A stretch of 64,000 nt of DNA. It comes from Echinarachnius parma (Eukaryota > Echinodermata > Echinoidea > Clypeasteroida > Echinarachniidae). Under the pieces are notes generated by a model that saw only the letters and a list, made by a program, of their open reading frames with translations, ran no database searches and had not been told where the DNA came from. The translations under genes and the position numbers were made by a program. Positions 57,341 through 64,000 of the stretch are shown piece after piece; the stretch's first letter is position 1; every line of letters begins with the position of its first letter. Location of the stretch: assembly GCA_037951105.1 (NCBI GenBank), contig JBAMJV010003142.1, positions 50,184 to 114,183 of the forward strand. The letters are read 5' to 3'.

Positions 57341-57599
57341 CCCAATTATCCAGCACCAATCATTGTTGACTCCACCAACAGGAAGGGAATGTCAACATTT
57401 CATGCCACCAGCAATTACTGTAACCGACTCCTAAAATAGCCCTCTACTCCTAATTGCTGGGTATCAACGTTTTGGAGTCAGCTGTGACATACATTGAGAA
57501 GGATTATTCAGACAGCGTAATACTCTGGTTAAACTTCTAAATTTAGAAACTTCTGCTATTATTCCCTTGACCTCAGAGATGATGAAACATTCATATTCT

Positions 57600-57900
57600 T
57601 GTGATCCTAGTTAGTAGTTTGTTTCCAACACATTCGTGAAACGTGAAACGTGATGACGAATAGCTTTTGTCTAATCCAATCTTGCTCAATAAAACAAGGG
57701 AAACTATTTAAGACTTTTGTTTCTTCAAAATAGTCACACATGTGGTGTTTAAAGCAAGCAGAACTCTAAAATATGATATTATGCTACTTTTTGAAACACC
57801 TCTATTCATGAAACATGATGACAAATAGCTTTTATCTAATCCAATCTTGCTGGAACAATGGAAATTTATATATACTTTCGAAATAGCCACAAATCATAGT
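57600..57900. repeat. Two-copy duplication, about 180 bp
   Basis: CATGATGACxAATAGCTTTT and ATCTAATCCAATCTTGCT occur in both halves. Confidence 0.8.
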
Positions 57901-59095
57901 TAAAGGGAAAATTTTGAGAGTAAGCTAGTAAGGAGCCTTAACTATTGATCCTAGCAGAATCATTTTCAGAGACAAAATAACCAAGAAAACATTTGGTCCT
58001 TTTGAGACATCTCCATTGATATCTTTTAAGTTGAAATAGTTTGTGGTTGTCTGACTTTGGTTTTGTTCCTTATCATCACAAGTGCCAGATTGTCTCTTAT
58101 TTACCTCCTCTAGATATCTCTATACAATATTTTACATTTTAGCACCCTCTGAACCACAACAAAACAAAACCTAACCCCTAAAGGCAATATAAGTTTGTGT
58201 GTATTATGTTTGTTTACTGTAGAAGCACCCAGAAAGGTTATCTTGTACAGTTCATGTAAAGTTCTCTGGTGTAATTAATCAATTCTAGACTGTATCTATG
58301 ACAATTGTCAAGTTCATCTGCAAGTTAATATATGAATTAGCAGTAGTTTTTCCTACAAATATGATTGATCACAAATTTGTAAAGTAATTCAGTAATTCAC
58401 CAAAAAAAGGGTTCTTTAAAATTAGAGATTTCGGAAAGTAGTCATAGCACCCCTTACTATATGGGGATGAATCAGGAATGTAATTATAATTCTATTTTTT
58501 AAGAGTCACGTGGGGACCTGAGCTGATTTTTATCATTTAGGAAAGTTATCATACTCAAAAATGTTAACAGAAGCTTGGAAAAAGTTGGAAAAGGATTATA
58601 TGTCGATATAAAAATGTTTTATCATGATTGCTAGAGAAAGTATTCTTATTATTTTAATGAAAACATTCATGACTTTTAACTGGCACATTATGTTGCACAA
58701 CTGTCAAGTCGTACTTCTACCACATGAAAGATGGCTCAATCGAACTGCATGAGCATGGATAGTAGTACTACTAGGGGAGAAGTAATAACCATGAACTGAG
58801 CAAAGATTTAGGTTTATTGTGTCATCAGGATTCAGTTTTGCATTTTATCGATGGCAAACTTTGTACCAAAACAAACTCATGGAGATTTCTCTGCCCCAGA
58901 ATGACCATAAAATCCTGTGTGTATATTTTTCTTCCTGTAGACATGATTGAGATGACATTTATAGATGGCCTGGGCACAGAAGCAGGTCCAAAGTGATGGT
59001 ACACTCGTGAACCAGACCTAGAGTTCCACCATATACATACTGTATTTGTATTTCAGTAGTTGAAGCACCATTTTCAACTGAGGCCCAACAATCTA
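57900..59095. other. Intron or 5' flank, nothing recognised
   Basis: AT-rich; a CCTAGCAGAATC relic near 57950. No exon, promoter motif or array identified. Confidence 0.45.
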
Positions 59096-59099
59096 TCAG

Positions 59100-59412
59100 T
59101 GGCATCTAGTAACATTGTTACTCTCATATTTTGTTCCACTCATATTGCCAATAGAAGCATACAACCAGTTCAGTTTTCCTAATTTCCCTTTCCTTTGAAA
59201 GATATTTAAGGATTGAAGTGTTCAGATTTTTAATTATCCACTGGAGAGTGTACAAAGTCAGTGCCATGAGTTAGCGAATATCACTTTGCATTTTCGCTCA
59301 TTACTCGGCCATATATAACCTCAATTTAACTATATCACAATTTATACACATTTTATCAACCATCCATCACTTTTTACACATATGTCAACAAAGTTACTAG
59401 ATCCCTTTAAAC
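59100..59412. mobile_element. TTAAAGGGATCTAGTAAC element, another copy
   Basis: Left GGCATCTAGTAACATTGTTA, right AAAGTTACTAGATCCCTTTA plus A. Confidence 0.65.
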
Positions 59413-59484
59413 TATTGTATTTAATATCAAGACTGATACCTGGTTCACAACTTCTGCATGAGCATTGTGAACTTTTTTAGTTTA

Positions 59485-59784
59485 TTATGAGTTTGTATTA
59501 TTTTCAAGAATGTTTTGCTGTTCTTGCGGAATAATAGCAATGTTTTTCAGGGCCTCTTCTGTCTGAATGAAACTCTTCTGAAAGTACTCCACATTTATGT
59601 TGCTTTTAAAAGTAACACTTGTGACAGAAACATTGCCACGTCCTTTGACATTGTTGTTTCCTTTGATAACTGAAACACCTCCAGCGACCTTCCCGCTGAA
59701 TTTGATCTCCCCTTGAAGTGAACTTTTCCCCCTAAGAAGTGTGTTGACTTTAGTCAGAGTGATTGCAGTATCAAAACTTGTCAA
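59485..59784 (-). CDS. Unrecognised open frame, possible terminal exon or relic
   Basis: About 100 codons open from an in-frame TAG to TAA; there is no ATG at the start, only TTG. The peptide is not low-complexity and looks protein-like: SFDTAITLTKVNTLLRGKSS, GEIKFSGKVAGGVSVIKGNN and ALKNIAIIPQEQQ. It alternates polar and hydrophobic residues in a Gly/Ser/Val-rich stretch, suggesting beta strands, then a Gln/Glu-rich end. The stop overlaps an AATAAA. An AG lies directly before the frame, so it could be a last exon, or a fragment of a retroposed or dead gene. I do not recognise the family and found no companion exon. Confidence 0.35.
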   Translation of the reverse strand: MTSFDTAITLTKVNTLLRGKSSLQGEIKFSGKVAGGVSVIKGNNNVKGRGNVSVTSVTFKSNINVEYFQKSFIQTEEALKNIAIIPQEQQNILENNTNS

Positions 59785-60944
59785 ACTAACTTAGCCTGTT
59801 GCCATGAGTAGGCATCACGCCTAGAATGCCCTTAAAGTGATCAATCAACTTTATATTATTCCCCAAAAGTAATGTTCGAGACTTCAATGATATACCAAAT
59901 TCATTGTAAGATTCTGGAGAATGATATGTGAGAATTTCATAGAAAAGGAATTGAAGTTTACCGAGCGAAAACAGATAAAATCAATGTTTGATTTTAATAT
60001 CATGATCGTTAGCGTGAAGTATCCTAATTCTGATATGATGGACAATTGAGTATCAGAATTCAGATACTCTTGACGACGGTCGGAAACCATCCATAGATGC
60101 TCTCAAATTCAATCTTTAATATATCCATGATTAACGTGACATTTGAAAAAATCAAAACCCATTTTATTGTTCTGCATATAAGCCAAACAACAAGGTACAA
60201 GAGAAGTGGGAAAGCTCCAACTGATTTTTGGTTGAAAATTGTACAAAGTTATAAATGGATCCCTTTAACTGTGGAAATAGTTTCAATACTCTGACCCTAT
60301 GGAGTAGTTCAAATTCTGTTCTTTATGTAGTGTGGACCAAACAAAGGGCCAAAATTACCCCCAAAAGAGTAATTTTCCTCCAATAAATATTCCACTATGA
60401 TCAGAAGCTAAGTCCCTATTGACTGAAAGTGGAAGTTTCAAAAGTCATATCTTATATTTCAGATACTCTGAAAAGTTCCCTAGAGTTATGTTTGAAGTAA
60501 TTTGCTGATTTATCTAGTAATACTTTACACTTTGGAACATATTTACTGTAGCAGAATATATGAATTGAAATATATATTTCAACATTGAGAAAAAAATCAG
60601 GAGTATTGATGTATAATTATGTATATATTTGTTTACTAATATCTTGATTTCCATATAAAGGAAACAGTATAATTTTCTGTCCAGGCATCTAGGCCTAAGT
60701 ATATAATGTATGTGTCTATGGTGGAAAGGTTATTTTAAACATCAACATCAACATCACCCTGGTAAAAATATCTCCACTAATTTTAAAGGAAATGGTGACA
60801 TTTCTATCACTGCTCAGCAAACAAAAATAGATTATTTCCCAATTTATCATTATGTTCTGATATTGAAATACGTTTAATATAATATAATATATTGATGTGT
60901 AACTTATTTTTAGATGTAATGACATGGATCACTTTAATATTTAC

Positions 60945-61790
60945 AGTGAAATAAATTCACGAATGACTGACAGACATTGAAATAAACACTTTCCCCCACA
61001 CTTTTCTTTGTTGACTAATCTGTCACTCTGACTGTTATATATCTGATAACAGATGAACCAAAACCTGCAAACATGCATTTAGTCGTGACAAAACAACCCT
61101 TTTGATGGAAATGCATGAATAATCGGGAGGAATTAAACAAATAAACAAGCAAACATTCTCATTCTTAGATAAGTTTTTGTTTCCGTTTAGGTTGGAACCT
61201 TTTGGAGAATAGACAAACAAAACCTTGAAAACTGATATTGGTAATAGCAAAAATCACCTATAAATCCACATGAAATTCATGAATGACTAAAAGGCACTGA
61301 ATAAACAAACATTTCAAATCATCTTTCCATTTTGACTATTTCTGAAGACAACAAATAAACAAAAACTTGAAAACTGAAATTGGTCATGACAAAAATCACC
61401 TATATATCCACACAAAATTCATGAATGACTGACTGAAAGGCACTGAATAAACAAACATTTCAAAGTTATCTTTCCACTTTGACTCTTTCTGAAAACAACA
61501 AACATAAACTTGAAAACTAACATTGATCATAAATGCAGAAATCATCTATAAATTCAAGTGAAATTCATAAATGACTGATAGACACTGAATAAACAAACAT
61601 TTTTTTCTTATAATAAAAGTTCCACTCTGAATCTTTCTGAAAACAGCCAAATAAAAACTAGTGAACAAACATTGGTGACCACATAAATCACTTATTCAAG
61701 CAAAATTAATAAATGACTAAATTAATCTGAAACGGCAATCTTTCTGCTCTGACTCTTTCTAAAAATGTCTGCCAAACAAGAACTTGCCAC
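60945..61790. repeat. Diverged tandem array, units about 120 bp
   Basis: Five or six units with AATTCATxAATGACTGAxxG, CACTGAATAAACAAACATTT, CTTTCxACTxTGACTCTTTC and AACTTGAAAACTGA. Confidence 0.8.
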
Positions 61791-61827
61791 AGTGATTGGT
61801 CACTGGGAAAACATGGGATGTTATTTA

Positions 61828-62660
61828 TATCATCGGTTAAGAAAGAAAAGGGCACTAAGTCCCTTTTTGTAATTTGGAAATAATCATGTTTAAAGTTTGA
61901 AAGCCATGTAGAAACCAATGCAGCTCTCTTTGATATTTTGTTGAATGCTCCAAAAATCAGACATATAAAGATTAAAGGGATAGTTGAGTTTTGTTAGAGA
62001 GGGCGCTACATACAATTATTTTTTGTGAGATAATGAAAAACTGAGTGTAAAATTTGAAAGAGCATAATATTTGAATGACAGAATAAACTTTATTTCATCA
62101 AAATCGGTTCAGAAACGGCTGAAATATCCATAAATATAGCCATTTGAAATAAATGTGGGGCCCCACACTTATTCAATAATTTTGAACCAGCCGTTAAAAA
62201 TTCCAAAAAAATGCTTCCACTTTTCAAAAAGTCAAAAAGTTACAAAATAGGTATTTAAATAGTTGTTGATTATCTCTCTATCTAATCACTATTTCAACAA
62301 AACATCACATGCACAATATTTTACTCAAAATGGTTGAAACCGATGAGTGTTTAGAGAGCGCCCTCTTGAGTTTTAACGGCTCTTTTTGAATGATAACATG
62401 ATCTTTACTAAGTCATTTGTAATTTTGTATTCCTTTCGAGTTATAACTTTTAGTTTGTATTGTAATGATGTAGGTTTTGGTTACTAAAATTCAATTTGAC
62501 CAAAACTGTACTCTCCTTACCAGAACTCAACTATCCCTTTAACTTAAACTTTTGCATCATGTAAAGAGGATGTTCCGACCAACAACATGAGAAGCATACA
62601 TGTAACTCAATTTAGCAAAAATGGACTTAATGCCCTTCTCACTCTCACCCGAAGATATGG
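61828..62660. mobile_element. TCGGTTAAGAAAGAAAAGGG-ended element with nested MITE
   Basis: Left ATCGGTTAAGAAAGAAAAGG and right CTTCTCACTCTCACCCGAAG are degenerate inverted ends of the 12661-13262 family. A second MITE occupies 61972-62541. Confidence 0.6.
61972..62541. mobile_element. TTAAAGGGATAGTTGAGTTTTG MITE (copy 2, nested)
   Basis: Left TTAAAGGGATAGTTGAGTTT, right GAACTCAACTATCCCTTTAA. The interior matches 37846-38372. Confidence 0.85.
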
Positions 62661-63030
62661 TGATGGGAGGCAAGGACAGTTGTTGCTCAGCCATAACAGA
62701 GACGAGGTTTTGAACACAAACAATAGTCTAGAGGACACTGGAAAACAACAAAGTCACACCAACATACACACAGACCGACACATGTGGGCTTGAAAACCTT
62801 TACAAATACAGTGGAATCTTGGTATTTATAGTGAGCTCTGATAAATATATCAAAACCTTCTAATGACAAGGTAATTTTACTGATACAGTCAAGCTCTTTA
62901 TATTCTTATCTTTTTGTTACCCTGATATGAAAGGATACCTGATAGAACAAGGTAGTTTTCATGGCCTCAAGCTCCTCGTTATAATGTGGTTCCACTGTAC
63001 CCCCTCCCCCTCATTCACATATATGCATGC

Positions 63031-63290
63031 CCATAGCCAGGGGGTGCACCCCCACCCCCCCCCCCCCCCCCCAATTCAGCAAGGTCCACTTTTTATTGGT
63101 CTCAGCCATAAACCCCCTGCTTACACAACTAAACCAGTGGTTTCAGTCTCGGCCACAATCAGTCTAGCCATGATGCCCCCCCCCCCCCCCCCCTCTCCAC
63201 TTACACAACTAAACCATTGGTCTCGGTCTCTGCCACGATCGCCGCTTTTGTAAATTACGCACCCCCTTGAAAATTTTGGCTACAGGCCTG
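63031..63290. mobile_element. GGCCTGTAGCCA-ended element with C runs
   Basis: Left CCCATAGCCAGGGGGTGCAC, right GCACCCCCTTGAAAATTTTG and GGCTACAGGCC. Two internal units with TACACAACTAAACCAxTGGT and poly-C blocks. Confidence 0.6.
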
Positions 63291-63540
63291 CCAACGCCTC
63301 AAAACATTGTTACAAACAATAATGTACAATGTTAGCAAGGAATGTGCTGGTGTCTGCATTTCTGAACGTTGTGATATTATAGTAAAATGCTTCTTCGTTC
63401 TCACGGGTTACTTTTTTTAAACGGAAAGTGTCTGTTCTATAAAAATCAAAACACTTACAGATCACAACAGATTCTTATTATTATCTGGGTCACACCAAGG
63501 GGCGGCCCAAGGTTGTTGGTACTACCTATAGGAGGGACTA

Positions 63541-63872
63541 GGGGGGTGTTTCACAAAGATCCTAAGTTGAACTTAACTCTAATTGGACCTAACGATTATG
63601 GAGAGCTGTTAGTTTCATTGTAAAAATTGCTGACGCAGTTATTGTGAAATGGCATAAAGTTTGTTAAAATCAGTTCTATTTGTTATCATCAAGGAGCCTC
63701 GAAATAATTGATATATTTTTTTTTTTTGGCAGTCTCAAATATTTGTATTTTTTTGCTTTTGAATGTTTTATTCCAAGGCTACAAATGGCTATCCATAGCG
63801 GTTGGGTCCAACTTAGCGTTATAAGTTCAACTTAGAATCTTTGTGAAACACCACCCCCCCCCCCCCCCCCCA
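63541..63872. mobile_element. GGGGGTGTTTCACAAAGATCC MITE (copy 2)
   Basis: Left GGGGGGTGTTTCACAAAGAT, right AGAATCTTTGTGAAACACCA followed by poly-C. Interior shared with 22152-22430. Confidence 0.85.
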
Positions 63873-64000
63873 GGTTATTATTTAGTGGTAAATCAACAAG
63901 TTGGAATTCCTAAAATACCTCCCCCATTAACTTTAGTCAAGAGAAGGTTCTGGTGAAAATATTGACAATATTGATTGTATATTATTTTGTCTAAAATTTC

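Overview
This is a stretch of an animal genome, most likely a marine invertebrate deuterostome. A sea urchin or other echinoderm is my best guess, but that is inference: it rests on the repeat style and on an ADAMTS16/18-type gene with GT-AG introns, not on a species match. The sequence is AT-rich, has only small open frames, and is full of microsatellites, small tandem duplications and MITE-like elements.

One real gene is visible, on the minus strand. It encodes a secreted ADAMTS metalloproteinase of the ADAMTS16/ADAMTS18 subfamily. I could join 16 coding exons (1161 to 48885) by hand. Every junction has GT-AG boundaries and matching phase, and together they give 2685 nt, exactly 895 codons. 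Order from the 5' end (right) to the 3' end (left): end of the prodomain with a cysteine-switch motif; furin-type cleavage site; reprolysin catalytic domain with a zinc motif split across two exons; disintegrin-like domain; first TSP1; cysteine-rich domain; spacer; at least three more TSP1 modules. The N-terminal exons (signal peptide, early prodomain) were not found and should lie to the right of 48885. The C-terminal exons (last TSP1 modules, PLAC) lie off the left edge.

The most unusual feature of the locus is that seven of the 16 exons (near 4.7, 8.4, 14.6, 16.5, 21.5, 23.3 and 48.7 kb) have partial tandem copies of themselves in the adjoining intron. Most copies are broken. Two are not: a copy at 4295-4412 and one at 23554-23667 keep an open frame, an acceptor, a donor and the right phase, so each could be a genuine alternative exon. 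The first could only replace its parent exon; the second could be inserted as an in-frame cassette.

Region by region: 1-900 is a Helentron/'pearl'-like tandem-repeat element; 1.1-23.5 kb holds 15 exons; 23.5-48.6 kb is a 25-kb intron packed with MITEs, a second pearl-like element (34.4-35.8 kb) and a homogeneous 32-bp satellite (36.34-37.03 kb); 48.9-64 kb is 5' intron or flank with more MITEs, a LINE 3' end, a mariner-type MITE, nested insertions and one unrecognised 100-codon open frame at 59.5-59.8 kb. No RNA gene, CRISPR array or bacterial-type feature was found.
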